A DNA stretch of 64,000 nt, taken from NCBI RefSeq assembly GCF_013294115.1, contig NZ_JABSNP010000003.1, positions 310,001 through 374,000 of the forward strand, given 5' to 3'. Each line of letters begins with the position of its first letter. The first letter of the stretch is position 1. Under the pieces are notes generated by a model, which made no database searches, was not told where the DNA came from, and saw nothing but the letters and a program-made list of their open reading frames with translations. Below are positions 20,998 through 29,066 of this stretch, piece after piece. The position numbers were made by a program, and so were the translations under genes. This stretch comes from Hymenobacter caeli. Lineage in GTDB: Bacteria > Bacteroidota > Bacteroidia > Cytophagales > Hymenobacteraceae.

Positions 20998-21840
20998 ATG
21001 GATAAGCACCAGATTAGTGTTGTGCAGCGCCAGCGGGGCCAGCGGCGTACCAAGCGGGCTTTTCGGCGGGCGCTGCCTTTTGTGGCGGCCCTTTTCCTGG
21101 CCACGCCCATCGCAGCTCCGGTAAGCCAGTCGTTGGCGGGCAGTGCCCATTTCGCCCCCCCCCGGGCGGCGGCCGCGCCCACCAAAGCCCTGCTGTTCAA
21201 CGCTAAGCTGCACGAGTCCTACGATGCCCTAGGGCCCGGGGCCCAGGGCCTCAGGTTCGACGTGTTCGAGAAAGCCATGACCGGTTACCTCAACTTAAAG
21301 CAAACCAACCGCTTGGCCACCGATAAGCAGCTGCTGACCGTGGTGGATTTCGACCTGCCCAGCACCGAGAAGCGCCTGTGGGTGGTGGATTTGGCCAGCC
21401 ATCAAGTGCTGTTCCACACGCTGGTGGCCCACGGCCACAACTCGGGCGAGAACCAGGCCACGGCCTTTTCCAACACCGACGCCAGCAACATGAGCAGCCT
21501 GGGCTTCTACGTGACGGGCCGCGAATACCAGGGCAAGCACGGCCATTCGCTGCGCCTCGCGGGCCTCGACGAAGGCTTCAACACCAACGCCGCCGCCCGC
21601 GCGGTGGTGATGCACGGGGCCGACTACGTGAGCGAGGAGTTCATCAAAGCAAACGGCCGCCTGGGCCGCAGCCTCGGCTGTCCCGCCCTGCCGATGGACC
21701 AGTACGCGCAAATCATCGCCGCCGTGAACGGCGGCACCTGCCTGTTCATCCACAAGTCGGACGCCGGCTACTCGTCGAAATTTCTGGACCAGCACGTGGC
21801 CGTGCAGGCGCTGACGACGGCTGGGCCGTCGGCTTCTTAA
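20998..21840 (+). CDS. Murein L,D-transpeptidase family protein, second copy
   Basis: 280 residues from the ATG at 20998. A basic N-terminus precedes a membrane/signal segment (residues 25-45) without a lipobox. It aligns with the preceding lipoprotein over the catalytic half: KRLWVVDL, LVAHGHNSG, VVMHGADYVS (His206) and LGRSLGCPALP (Cys228). The Ser of SRGC is kept as SLGC. The two are tandem paralogues that probably act on peptidoglycan at different anchor positions. A strong terminator follows. Confidence 0.82.
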   Translation: MDKHQISVVQRQRGQRRTKRAFRRALPFVAALFLATPIAAPVSQSLAGSAHFAPPRAAAAPTKALLFNAKLHESYDALGPGAQGLRFDVFEKAMTGYLNLKQTNRLATDKQLLTVVDFDLPSTEKRLWVVDLASHQVLFHTLVAHGHNSGENQATAFSNTDASNMSSLGFYVTGREYQGKHGHSLRLAGLDEGFNTNAAARAVVMHGADYVSEEFIKANGRLGRSLGCPALPMDQYAQIIAAVNGGTCLFIHKSDAGYSSKFLDQHVAVQALTTAGPSAS

Positions 21841-21860
21841 CCAAGCCGATTTTAAATGAA

Positions 21861-21897
21861 AAAGGGGGCCCGGCGCACATTGCGCCGGGCCCCCTTT
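21861..21897. terminator. Bidirectional terminator between convergent genes
   Basis: A perfect 17-bp stem (21861-21877 / 21881-21897) with a CAT loop; A and T tracts on both sides can serve the transpeptidase gene and the convergent Ldh gene. Confidence 0.85.
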
Positions 21898-21919
21898 GCG
21901 TTGGGCGTAGGCCGGTGGG

Positions 21920-22984
21920 CTACAGCTGCACGCCGAACTTGGCCCCCACGCCTTGCAGGTCCTGCACCACGGCGTCGAGCAGGGGGATACCGTCGAGCAA
22001 GCGGTGGGCGGCGGTTTCGCGCTCCGGGTCGCCGGGGATGAGGACGTGCTGGCCCGCCACGGCGCGGGCCTGGCGGAAAGTAGTTATCCAGTTGTCCATG
22101 TGGGCCTTGAACTCGTCGGCGGGCCGGAAGGCATCGACGCGCAGGGCTCCGAAGAAGTGGCCCAGGCCCTGGCCCACGGGGTTGGCCGAGGGCTGCAAAA
22201 AGGCCACGAACGGCGGCACCCAGGGCCCGTAGTTGGCCCCGCTGAGCACGGCGGAAAAGATGTCGACCACCGCGCCCAGGCCGTAGCCCTTGTGCGAGCC
22301 GGTGGCCCCGCCCAGCGGCAGCAGGGCCCCGCCGTCCTTCACGGCGTTGGCGTCGGTGCTGGGGCGGCCGTCGGCGGTTTGGGCCCAGCCCTCGGGCAGG
22401 GGCAGGCCCTTGCGCTGGGCAATTTCGAGCTTGCCGTTGGCGGCGGTGGTGGTGGCCATGTCGAGCACGAAATCGGGCTGCTCGCCGGCGGGTACGGCCA
22501 CGGCAATGGGGTTGGTGCCCAGCAGCCGATCGAGCGAATACGTGGGGGCCACCAGGGGCGAGGCGTTGGTCATGGCCACCCCGATCATGTCGTGGGCCAG
22601 GGGCAGCATGGCGTGGTAGCCTGCTATTCCGAAGTGGTTGGAGTTCTTCACCGACACCCAGCCGGTGCCCACCTGCTGGGCCTTTTCGATGGCCACGCGC
22701 ATGGCCCGGGGCCCCACCACCAGGCCCAGGCCGCCGTCGCCGTCCACCACGGCGGTGCTGGGCGTTTCGTAGGTGACGGCCACGCGGGGCGCGGCGTTGA
22801 TGCGGCCGGCCTCCCAGAGGCGCACGTAGCCCACCAGCCGGGCCACGCCGTGCGAATCGACGCCCCGCAGGTCGGCGGCCAGCAGGGTTTCGGTGGCCAG
22901 CGTGGCGTCGGCCTCAGGGCAGCCGATGGCTTGGAACACGCTTTCTGTAAAGGCAAAGAGCTCGTTGTAGGCGAAGGTGGGCAT
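21920..22984 (-). CDS. Ldh-family (malate/L-lactate-type) dehydrogenase
   Basis: 354 residues from the ATG at 22984. The non-Rossmann Ldh family uses NAD(P) to oxidise or reduce 2-hydroxy or 2-oxo acids. Signatures are LLAADLRGVDSHGVARL, the NSNHFGIAGYHA active-site block, SPLVAPTYSLDRLLGTNPIAVAVP and GSHKGYGLG. Malate, lactate, ureidoglycolate or sulfolactate could be the substrate; the sequence alone does not decide. The upstream TACCTTTG is only 4 bases from the ATG, so the message may be leaderless. Confidence 0.9.
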   Translation of the reverse strand: MPTFAYNELFAFTESVFQAIGCPEADATLATETLLAADLRGVDSHGVARLVGYVRLWEAGRINAAPRVAVTYETPSTAVVDGDGGLGLVVGPRAMRVAIEKAQQVGTGWVSVKNSNHFGIAGYHAMLPLAHDMIGVAMTNASPLVAPTYSLDRLLGTNPIAVAVPAGEQPDFVLDMATTTAANGKLEIAQRKGLPLPEGWAQTADGRPSTDANAVKDGGALLPLGGATGSHKGYGLGAVVDIFSAVLSGANYGPWVPPFVAFLQPSANPVGQGLGHFFGALRVDAFRPADEFKAHMDNWITTFRQARAVAGQHVLIPGDPERETAAHRLLDGIPLLDAVVQDLQGVGAKFGVQL

Positions 22985-22988
22985 GGCG

Positions 22989-22996
22989 CAAAGGTA
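22989..22996 (-). promoter_or_regulatory. -7 box of the Ldh gene
   Basis: Minus-strand TACCTTTG, a perfect TAnnTTTG, followed by CGCC and then the ATG. The distance would place the transcription start at or next to the start codon. Confidence 0.55.
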
Positions 22997-23167
22997 AAGG
23001 CGGGGGGAGGCTTGGTAGGGGCCCCCGAGAGACTGTGCTTCCCGGCCCAGTGCTGTTAAATGCTGGCTTATTGCCTTGGTCTGTGCCCCACAAAAGCCTC
23101 GGGAGCCTGCCCACGGGAAGGTGCGCAAGAAAATATAATGCTTAGCAGACAGTGTTTTACATTTAAT

Positions 23168-23203
23168 AACTAATTTTATAGTTGATGAACTAAGAATTTA
23201 GTT
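23168..23203. promoter_or_regulatory. Twin operator-like dyads before the BlaI-type gene
   Basis: AACTAATTTTATAGTT (23168-23183) and AACTAAGAATTTAGTT (23188-23203) both read AACTA-N6-TAGTT. Their centres are 20 bases apart, about two helical turns, and 32-68 bases before the start of the BlaI-like repressor gene. BlaI/MecI/CopY repressors bind such ACTA-N-TAGT dyads, so autoregulation of the repressor-protease pair is likely. Confidence 0.6.
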
Positions 23204-23235
23204 GATATTTGAGGCCATACTCTTTTGTGTTGCCG

Positions 23236-23667
23236 ATGAACCCCACCTTTCCCGAACTTACCCGCGCCGAGGAGCAGGTAATGCACATCCTCTGGCGCGA
23301 GGGCCCCAGCTACGTCAAGGACGTGCAGGGGGCCCTGCCGGCCCCGGCGCCGGCCATCACCACGGTGTCCACCATCGTGCGCATTCTGGAGCAGAAGGGC
23401 TTCGTGGGCTACGAGGCCTTTGGGCGCACGCACCGCTACCATGCCCTGGTGGGGCAGGACGATTACCGCCGCTTTTCGCTGCGCAAGCTGCTGGGCGGGC
23501 ACTTCGGCGGCTCGTTCAGCCGGCTGCTCTCCTTTTTTGCCCAGGAGGAAAACCTCGACGCCGCCGCCCTCGACGCGCTGCTCCGCCAGGCCCAGGCCGG
23601 GGGCCCCGACGACGACGCGCCCGCCGCCCCGGATGCCCCCGCCACCTCCAAAACCCCGCAGCCATGA
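23236..23667 (+). CDS. BlaI/MecI/CopY-family transcriptional repressor
   Basis: 143 residues from the ATG at 23236; a TTG at 23209 is less likely. The winged-helix domain (LTRAEEQVMHILWREGPSYVKDVQ to TTVSTIVRILEQKGFVGYEAFGRTHRY) is typical, and the C-terminal helix (LRKLLGGHFGGSFSRLLSFFAQEE) is the dimerisation segment. In the classic system BlaR1 cleaves the repressor; here the partner M56 gene follows with ATGA overlap. The acidic Pro/Ala-rich tail is likely flexible. Confidence 0.92.
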   Translation: MNPTFPELTRAEEQVMHILWREGPSYVKDVQGALPAPAPAITTVSTIVRILEQKGFVGYEAFGRTHRYHALVGQDDYRRFSLRKLLGGHFGGSFSRLLSFFAQEENLDAAALDALLRQAQAGGPDDDAPAAPDAPATSKTPQP

Positions 23668-25025
23668 ACGACTTGCTGACCTGGATGCTGGGCTCCATGC
23701 TGGGACTGGGCGCGGCCTGGGCCCTGTACCGCGGGGCCCTGCGCGCCGAGCGCTGCTTCGGCTACAACCGCGTGTTCCTGCTGCTGGCGCCGCTGCTGGC
23801 GGCCGGGCTGCCGTTGCTGCCGCGCCCCACGCTGGGGTGGCTGGGCGGTGCCGCGGCTGCGGGGGCCCCGGGGGCCGCAGCAGCTGGGGCGGGGCCCTCG
23901 TTCGTGCTGCCCACGCTGCACGTGCAGGCCAGCGGCTGGGCGGCCGAGTGGGGCGGGGTGTCGCCGCTGGTCTGGCTGTACGTGGCCGGTGTGGCGGTAG
24001 GCCTGGGCCGCTTGGCGTGGCGGCTGATGCAGCTGCACCGGGCCACGCGCCACCTGGCCCGCACCGCCGGGCCGGGCTACGCGCTGGCTAATACGGGCGG
24101 CCGGCTGCCCACCAGCTCGTTCGGCCGCACCATTTTTTGGGACGACACGGCCGCCCTCGTGCCCGCCGAGGCCGCCCAGGTGCTGGCCCACGAGGCGGCC
24201 CACGTGCGCCAGGGCCACACCTACGACGTGCTTTGGCTGGAAAGCTGGCGCGCCCTGCTCTGGTTCAACCCCTTCATCTACCCGCTGGTGCGGGCCCTGG
24301 CCCTCACCCACGAGTTGCTGGCCGACCGCGCCGCCCTGGCCGAAACCGCCGCCGCGCCCGCTGCCCCGGGGCCCGGGCCCGGGCCCACGGCCTACGCCAC
24401 GCTGCTGGCCCGGCTGGCCACCCGCCGCTTCACGCTGCCCGAAACCCCGCTGCCGCTGCTGCATTCCTTCACCCATTCCCTCACCCTCAACCGCATTGCT
24501 ATGTTAAAATCGTCCCATCCCGTGCGCCGCTGGAAGCAGTGGCTAGCCCTGCCCGTCGTGGCGGGCCTGTTGGCCGTAGCCTGCCAGCCGGCCGCCGATA
24601 CCCAACCCAACAACGGGGCCTTAGCCCCGCCCCCGCCACCTCCGCCGCCCATCGCTTCGTCGGAATCATCAGCGCAAATGAACCAATTGAAGGATGGCTC
24701 GAAGGTTTACGTATTCGTAGAGGAAATGCCACACTTGCCCGGTGGGGGCGGTAATGCGGCCATTGTAGAAGCCATCCAAAAAAGTATACAGTACCCAACG
24801 CTTGCTGCGGCCGACCAGAAAGATGGTCGGGTATTCGTAACCTTCGTCGTGTCCAAAGACGGCACCGTGGTAGAACCCAGAATCGCGAAGGGCCTAGGGC
24901 CAGCCTACGACGCGGCCGTGGTGGCGGCCGTTGCTAAGTTGCCAACCTTCGTGCCCGGCCACCAAGGCGGCAAGCCGGTGAACGTGGCTTTCACCGTCCC
25001 CGTCCAATTCGCAAGGCAGCCATAG
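23664..25025 (+). CDS. M56 (BlaR1-like) peptidase with C-terminal TonB domain
   Basis: 453 residues; the start overlaps the BlaI stop (ATGA). Membrane helices occupy about residues 1-55 and 100-120, and the zinc motif HEAAH (176-180) with a downstream Glu-Leu-Leu-Ala-Asp is intact. After a further hydrophobic segment (about 290-305) come a Pro-rich stretch and a TonB C-terminal-like domain (about 350-450; YPTLAAADQKDGRVFVTFVVSKDG). The sensor part is thus a TonB-like domain rather than a penicillin-binding one, as in many Bacteroidota BlaR1 homologues, and the inducer is unlikely to be simply a beta-lactam. Confidence 0.88.
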   Translation: MNDLLTWMLGSMLGLGAAWALYRGALRAERCFGYNRVFLLLAPLLAAGLPLLPRPTLGWLGGAAAAGAPGAAAAGAGPSFVLPTLHVQASGWAAEWGGVSPLVWLYVAGVAVGLGRLAWRLMQLHRATRHLARTAGPGYALANTGGRLPTSSFGRTIFWDDTAALVPAEAAQVLAHEAAHVRQGHTYDVLWLESWRALLWFNPFIYPLVRALALTHELLADRAALAETAAAPAAPGPGPGPTAYATLLARLATRRFTLPETPLPLLHSFTHSLTLNRIAMLKSSHPVRRWKQWLALPVVAGLLAVACQPAADTQPNNGALAPPPPPPPPIASSESSAQMNQLKDGSKVYVFVEEMPHLPGGGGNAAIVEAIQKSIQYPTLAAADQKDGRVFVTFVVSKDGTVVEPRIAKGLGPAYDAAVVAAVAKLPTFVPGHQGGKPVNVAFTVPVQFARQP

Positions 25026-25046
25026 GCTAACAGCTTTGCGAAAACC

Positions 25047-25088
25047 AACCGGGCCCCGGCGCTGTGCAGCGCCGGGGCCCGGTTTTTA
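25047..25088 (+). terminator. Terminator after the BlaI-M56 operon
   Basis: A 17-bp stem (25047-25063 / 25068-25084) with a GTGC loop, followed by T residues. Confidence 0.9.
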
Positions 25089-25099
25089 AGGAGTTATCC

Positions 25100-25128
25100 A
25101 GTTATCCACATTGCTTTTGTGGATAACT
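25100..25128. repeat. Inverted pair of perfect DnaA-box sequences
   Basis: AGTTATCCACA (25100-25110) and TGTGGATAACT (25118-25128) are 11-base inverted arms with a 7-base centre. Each contains the consensus DnaA box TTATCCACA (25102-25110 and, inverted, 25118-25126). They lie between two convergent genes. A role in DnaA binding is inference; it may be only a hairpin. Confidence 0.5.
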
Positions 25129-25147
25129 GTGGGGCGGGCTGGGGGCC

Positions 25148-26122
25148 CTATTGCTGCTGTTGTTGCTGTTGCTGTTCCCAGTCGGTGTACTTGCGGTAGG
25201 AGTTGACGGCGATTTTGGGCAAGGGGGCCTGCTGCACGTACACGGGCATCTCGGGGAAGGCGTCGGTGGGCAGGGGGTGGCCGTTTTCGATGTGCACGGA
25301 TACTTCCAGCGTGTGGGCCCCGGTGCCCTTGTAGGTGCCCTTCACGGGGGTGCAGTCGGCGAAGTGGCGGCCGATGGCCATGCGCACGTGCCCGTCGTTC
25401 ACGATGCAGTTGTTGGTCGAATCCAGCCCCAGCCAGCCGTAGAACGGGATGTAGGCCTCGACCCAGGCGTGGGTGGCCCCGCTGCCGCGCACCCCCTCGT
25501 CCTTGGGGCACACGTAGCCGCTCACGTAGCGCGCCGGGATGCCGTGCATGCGCAGCAGAAACAGCAGCAGGTGCGTGAAATCCTGGCAGACGCCGGCCCG
25601 CAGCCGCCAGATTTCCTCGGTTGGGGTTTCCACGCTCGTCACGCCCTTCTCGTACTGGAAGTGCTCGTTCACGTACTCCGAGAGCACCAGCGCGTTCTTC
25701 AGCGGCTTGTCGTTCAGGTCCACCACGCCCACCAGGGCCCCCCGGATTTCAGTTTGCAGCGCCGGGTTGTCCACGTGCAGGAAGTCGATGAACGCCGCCT
25801 CGTGGGCCACCTCGGCCAGGTGCCGCCACTGGGTGGGGGCGTCGGCCTCGTCCATCGGAAACTGGATGGCGTGCGTCACCACGGCCACGTTCGACTCGAT
25901 GCGCAGCTCGGCGTGGGGGGCCACCAGCGAAAACACGCCCACCTGGTTGCCAAAGTAATCGGTGAACAGGGCCACGTCGGGGCTGCCGGTCACGGCCACC
26001 TCCTGGCTCTTCACCTCCAGCCGGTCGTCGGCCAGCGGGTAAATCATGAGCTGGTTGGTACAGTCGGTCACGGGGGCCCCGTAGGCGTAGCGCGTCAGGT
26101 GCTTGATTTTATAGGAAGGCAT
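25148..26122 (-). CDS. Transglutaminase-like protein with poly-Gln tail
   Basis: 324 residues from the ATG at 26122. The bacterial transglutaminase N-terminal beta region (YKIKHLTRYAYGAPV) precedes the core with catalytic Cys (RAGVCQDFTHLLL), His (GATHAWVEAYIP) and Asp (LDSTNN). It is the third gene of a set with alpha-E and circularly permuted ATP-grasp genes, a combination predicted to make or modify peptides or proteins. The last residues after DWE are eight or more consecutive Gln, encoded by mixed CAG and CAA, an odd tail of unknown use. Confidence 0.9.
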   Translation of the reverse strand: MPSYKIKHLTRYAYGAPVTDCTNQLMIYPLADDRLEVKSQEVAVTGSPDVALFTDYFGNQVGVFSLVAPHAELRIESNVAVVTHAIQFPMDEADAPTQWRHLAEVAHEAAFIDFLHVDNPALQTEIRGALVGVVDLNDKPLKNALVLSEYVNEHFQYEKGVTSVETPTEEIWRLRAGVCQDFTHLLLFLLRMHGIPARYVSGYVCPKDEGVRGSGATHAWVEAYIPFYGWLGLDSTNNCIVNDGHVRMAIGRHFADCTPVKGTYKGTGAHTLEVSVHIENGHPLPTDAFPEMPVYVQQAPLPKIAVNSYRKYTDWEQQQQQQQQ

Positions 26123-26129
26123 TCTTTTT

Positions 26130-26290
26130 AGCTGTTAGCTTTTGGCTGTTAGCTGTTAGCTTTTTTATAGCCAGCTGACTTCGCCTGGAAGATGAAACGG
26201 AGGCTTTTCGTAATGATTAGCAACAAGTAGGCAAACGGCTTAAATTCCTGTAGAACAAAAGCTAACAGCCAACGGCTAATAGCTAACGGC
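26130..26290. repeat. GCTAACAGC-type imperfect inverted repeat, copy 1
   Basis: A left arm of GCTGTTAGC-like units (26130-26160) faces a right arm of GCTAACAGC/GCTAATAGC units (26261-26290). The right arm ends one base before the stop codon of the alpha-E gene. A related copy is at 27234-27332. Confidence 0.75.
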
Positions 26291-27226
26291 TCAAGAATGT
26301 CCAAAGTAATACGTGCCGAAGGCGTCGGCCACGGCGAGCAATTCCTGGCGGGTCTGCTGCAAAAAGGCGTCGAGGCCGGGCGCGTCGTCGGGGGCGAAGC
26401 GGTGGTATTCGACGTCGGTTTTCACCTTGCCCAGCAGGAAGCGCACCTGCTCGTAGTGCTCGGGCACGGTGCGCCCTTGCAGCCGCTCGCCGAAGCGCAC
26501 GAGCTGGCCCAGGGCGTAGGCCAGCGAGTGCGGAAAATCGACGTCGTGCACCGCAAAGTGCAGCGCGTGGGCCGGGCTGAACTGGCCCTTGTAGGTCTTC
26601 ACGTACTGCTCGTAGCCGTAGAGGCTCAGCAGCAGGTAGCGCACCTGGGGGCCCCCGGCGGCCTCGGCGGCGTCGGGCACCAGGGCGGCGCGGTGCAGCT
26701 GCAAGATGGCCACCGTTTGCAGGGCCCGCTCCAGGTACTTGCCCATGTTCAGGAACGTGTAGCCCTCGTCGCGCGGCATGGCGTTCTGCACCGTGCCCAC
26801 GTACAGCACGTTCTGGCGCAGCAGCGCGTCGATGCCCGACACGGGGTCGTCGGCCAGAATCTGCTGGGCCACCTCGGGCTGGCGGATGACGTGGTAAAAG
26901 TCGTTCAGGCTCTGCCACACCTCTTTGCTGATGTGGTCCTGCACGGCGCGCGCGTTTTCGCGCCCCTGCCCGATGGCGTTGAACGCCGAGGCCCCGTTGC
27001 CCTTATCCAGCAGCAAGTGGTGCAGCACCCGCGCCGTGAAGGGCGCCACGGCCTCGATTTCCTCGTCGCTCAGGTCGCCGTAGTTGTGTAGCAGCGCCTG
27101 CCACCCGGGGTAGTGCTGCTCGTCCTGCTTGGCGATGTAGTGGATGCGGACGACCTGCAACATGGTTTGCGTGCGCTCCATGTAGCGGGCCAGCCAGTAA
27201 ATGGTTTCGGCAACGCGGCTTAGCAT
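26291..27226 (-). CDS. Alpha-E domain protein
   Basis: 311 residues, all alpha-helical, from the ATG at 27226. The start MLSRVAETIYWLARYMERTQTM with its ETIYWLARYMER pattern is the signature of the alpha-E domain, a bacterial helical module almost always encoded beside circularly permuted ATP-grasp and transglutaminase genes. Its biochemical role is unknown; a scaffold for the other two is the usual guess. It is the middle gene of the three, on the same strand, flanked on each side by the same repeat type. Confidence 0.92.
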   Translation of the reverse strand: MLSRVAETIYWLARYMERTQTMLQVVRIHYIAKQDEQHYPGWQALLHNYGDLSDEEIEAVAPFTARVLHHLLLDKGNGASAFNAIGQGRENARAVQDHISKEVWQSLNDFYHVIRQPEVAQQILADDPVSGIDALLRQNVLYVGTVQNAMPRDEGYTFLNMGKYLERALQTVAILQLHRAALVPDAAEAAGGPQVRYLLLSLYGYEQYVKTYKGQFSPAHALHFAVHDVDFPHSLAYALGQLVRFGERLQGRTVPEHYEQVRFLLGKVKTDVEYHRFAPDDAPGLDAFLQQTRQELLAVADAFGTYYFGHS

Positions 27227-27233
27227 ATTTGAT

Positions 27234-27332
27234 TAGCTGTTAGCTATTAGCTGTTGGCTGTTAGCTATTCAAAATTGGTGGTTCAATGGCATTGAAAGGA
27301 AAGCCAATAGCTAATAGCTGTCAGCTAACAGC
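27234..27332. repeat. GCTAACAGC-type imperfect inverted repeat, copy 2
   Basis: Left arm 27234-27270 and right arm 27303-27332 are built from TAGCTGTTAGC-like units. The last codons and the TGA of the ATP-grasp gene (27321-27323) lie inside the right arm. Confidence 0.75.
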
Positions 27333-28787
27333 TTCGGAAGCGGGCCCCAGCACCCAGGTGTCTTTGCTGCCGCCGCCTTGCGAGGAGTTCACCACCAGCG
27401 AGCCTTCGCGCAGGGCCACGCGGGTGAGGCCGCCGGACACGATGTCGATGCCCGAGGGGCCGCACAGGGCGTAGGGGCGCAGGTCCACGCGCCGGGGCTG
27501 GAGGGTGCCGTTGATGTAGCAGGGCGTGGCCGAGAGGCTGATGATGGGCTGGGCGATGAAGCTGCGCGGGTCGGCGGTGATGGCCCGGCGGAAGTCGTCC
27601 ATCTGCTCCTCGGTGGCCGCGCTGCCGATGAGCATGCCGTAGCCGCCGCTCTCGTTGGTGCGCTTAATCACCATGCGGTCCATGCGCTCGAACACGTGCT
27701 GGCGTGCCTCGGCGTCGGCCAGCTGGTGGGTGGGCACGTTCTTGAGAATCGGCTCTTCGTTGAGGTAGTAGCGGATCATGTCGGGCACGTAGCAGTACAC
27801 GGCCTTGTCGTCGGCCACGCCGTTGCCCATGGCGTTCACGATGGCCACGTTGCCCTTGCGGTGGGCCCAGTACAGGCCCGGCACGCCCAGGGTGCTGTCG
27901 GGCCGGAACACCAGCGGGTCGAGGAACTCGTCGTCCACGCGCCGGTAAATGACGTCCACCCGGGCCAGGCCCTTGGTGGTTTTCATGTACACGAAGTGGT
28001 TGTGCACCAGCAGGTCGCGCCCCTCCACCAGGCTGATGCCCATGAGGCGGGCCAGCGTGCTGTGCTCGAAGTACGCCGAGTTGAAAATACCCGGCGAGAG
28101 CAGCACCACCGTGGGCTCGCTCACCTGGCGGTCGGCCAGGGCCAGCAGGTTGCGCAGCAGCAGGTCGGGGTAGTCCTTCACCGGCTGCACGTTATTCTTA
28201 GGCAGCAGGTCGGGGAAAATGCGGTAGGTGATGCTCCGGTTTTCGAGCATGTACGACACGCCCGAGGGCGTGCGCAGGTTGTCCTCCAGCACGTAAAACT
28301 CGCCGTCGTGGTCGCGGATCAGGTCCACGCCGGCCACGTGGGTGTACACGTCGTGGGGCACGTGCACGTTTACCATCTCGCGCAGAAACTGCGGGCACGA
28401 GTACACCAGCGCCGCCGGAATAATGCCGTCCTTGATGATAAACTGCTGGTGGTAAATGTCCTTCAGAAAAATGTTCAACGCCTTGAGCCGCTGCTTAATG
28501 CCGGCCTCAATGGTCGTCCACTCGGCGTGCTTGATGATGCGCGGAATGATGTCGAAGGGGAAGATTTTCTCGATGCCCTCGCCGTCGCTGTACACCGTGA
28601 AGGTGATGCCCTGGCTCATGAAGAGCTTCTTGGCCAGCTCGTCTTTGCGGGTCATTTCCTGGCCTTCGAGGTTGGCCAGGGCGGCCACAAACTGCCGGTA
28701 TTCGGGCCGGATGCCCCCGGCGCTGAACATCTCGTCCCACACGTGGGCCTGTTCCTGGTAAGAGCGAAGAAGCGCGTTGGCCGACAT
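27321..28787 (-). CDS. Circularly permuted type 2 ATP-grasp protein
   Basis: 488 residues from the ATG at 28787. Typical blocks are AGVDLIRDHDGEFYVLEDNLRTPSGVSYMLENR, FVYMKTTKGLARVDVIYRRVDD, GNVAIVNAMGNGVADDKAVYCYVP and KRTNESGGYGMLIG. ATP-grasp enzymes ligate a carboxylate to an amine or thiol through an acyl-phosphate, so peptide-bond formation is likely. First gene of the set with alpha-E and transglutaminase. Its substrates are unknown. The stop is supplied by a repeat, so the last few residues (EAVS) may not be ancestral. Confidence 0.92.
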   Translation of the reverse strand: MSANALLRSYQEQAHVWDEMFSAGGIRPEYRQFVAALANLEGQEMTRKDELAKKLFMSQGITFTVYSDGEGIEKIFPFDIIPRIIKHAEWTTIEAGIKQRLKALNIFLKDIYHQQFIIKDGIIPAALVYSCPQFLREMVNVHVPHDVYTHVAGVDLIRDHDGEFYVLEDNLRTPSGVSYMLENRSITYRIFPDLLPKNNVQPVKDYPDLLLRNLLALADRQVSEPTVVLLSPGIFNSAYFEHSTLARLMGISLVEGRDLLVHNHFVYMKTTKGLARVDVIYRRVDDEFLDPLVFRPDSTLGVPGLYWAHRKGNVAIVNAMGNGVADDKAVYCYVPDMIRYYLNEEPILKNVPTHQLADAEARQHVFERMDRMVIKRTNESGGYGMLIGSAATEEQMDDFRRAITADPRSFIAQPIISLSATPCYINGTLQPRRVDLRPYALCGPSGIDIVSGGLTRVALREGSLVVNSSQGGGSKDTWVLGPASEAVS

Positions 28788-29066
28788 AAGCGGAGCGAGG
28801 TTAGGTAAAGCAAGCGCGCCGGGCCAAAGGGGCCCCAGCGGCGGGGCAAACTAGCGACGCGGGGCCAGTAATTCGCCACGGGGCCCCAAAATAAAGTGGG
28901 TCTAGTCGGGAAAGGATGTAATAATTGCGGCCGCGGCCCCCCAAACGACGGCCCAGCTTGGGAAAATAAAACCCGAGAAAATGCCGCCGTGCCCGGCGGG
29001 CCCCGGCGCAAAACCGTAAGCGCAGTCGGTTTTACGCGCGGCCCGCCGCGCCTTTTCCCGTTCGTC

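Noticed and set aside
24589-24654. Lipobox-like Cys within the M56 protein, as if a separate lipoprotein began here
   Set aside because: Continuous with the M56 frame and found after the fourth membrane segment; more likely a membrane helix than a new start.
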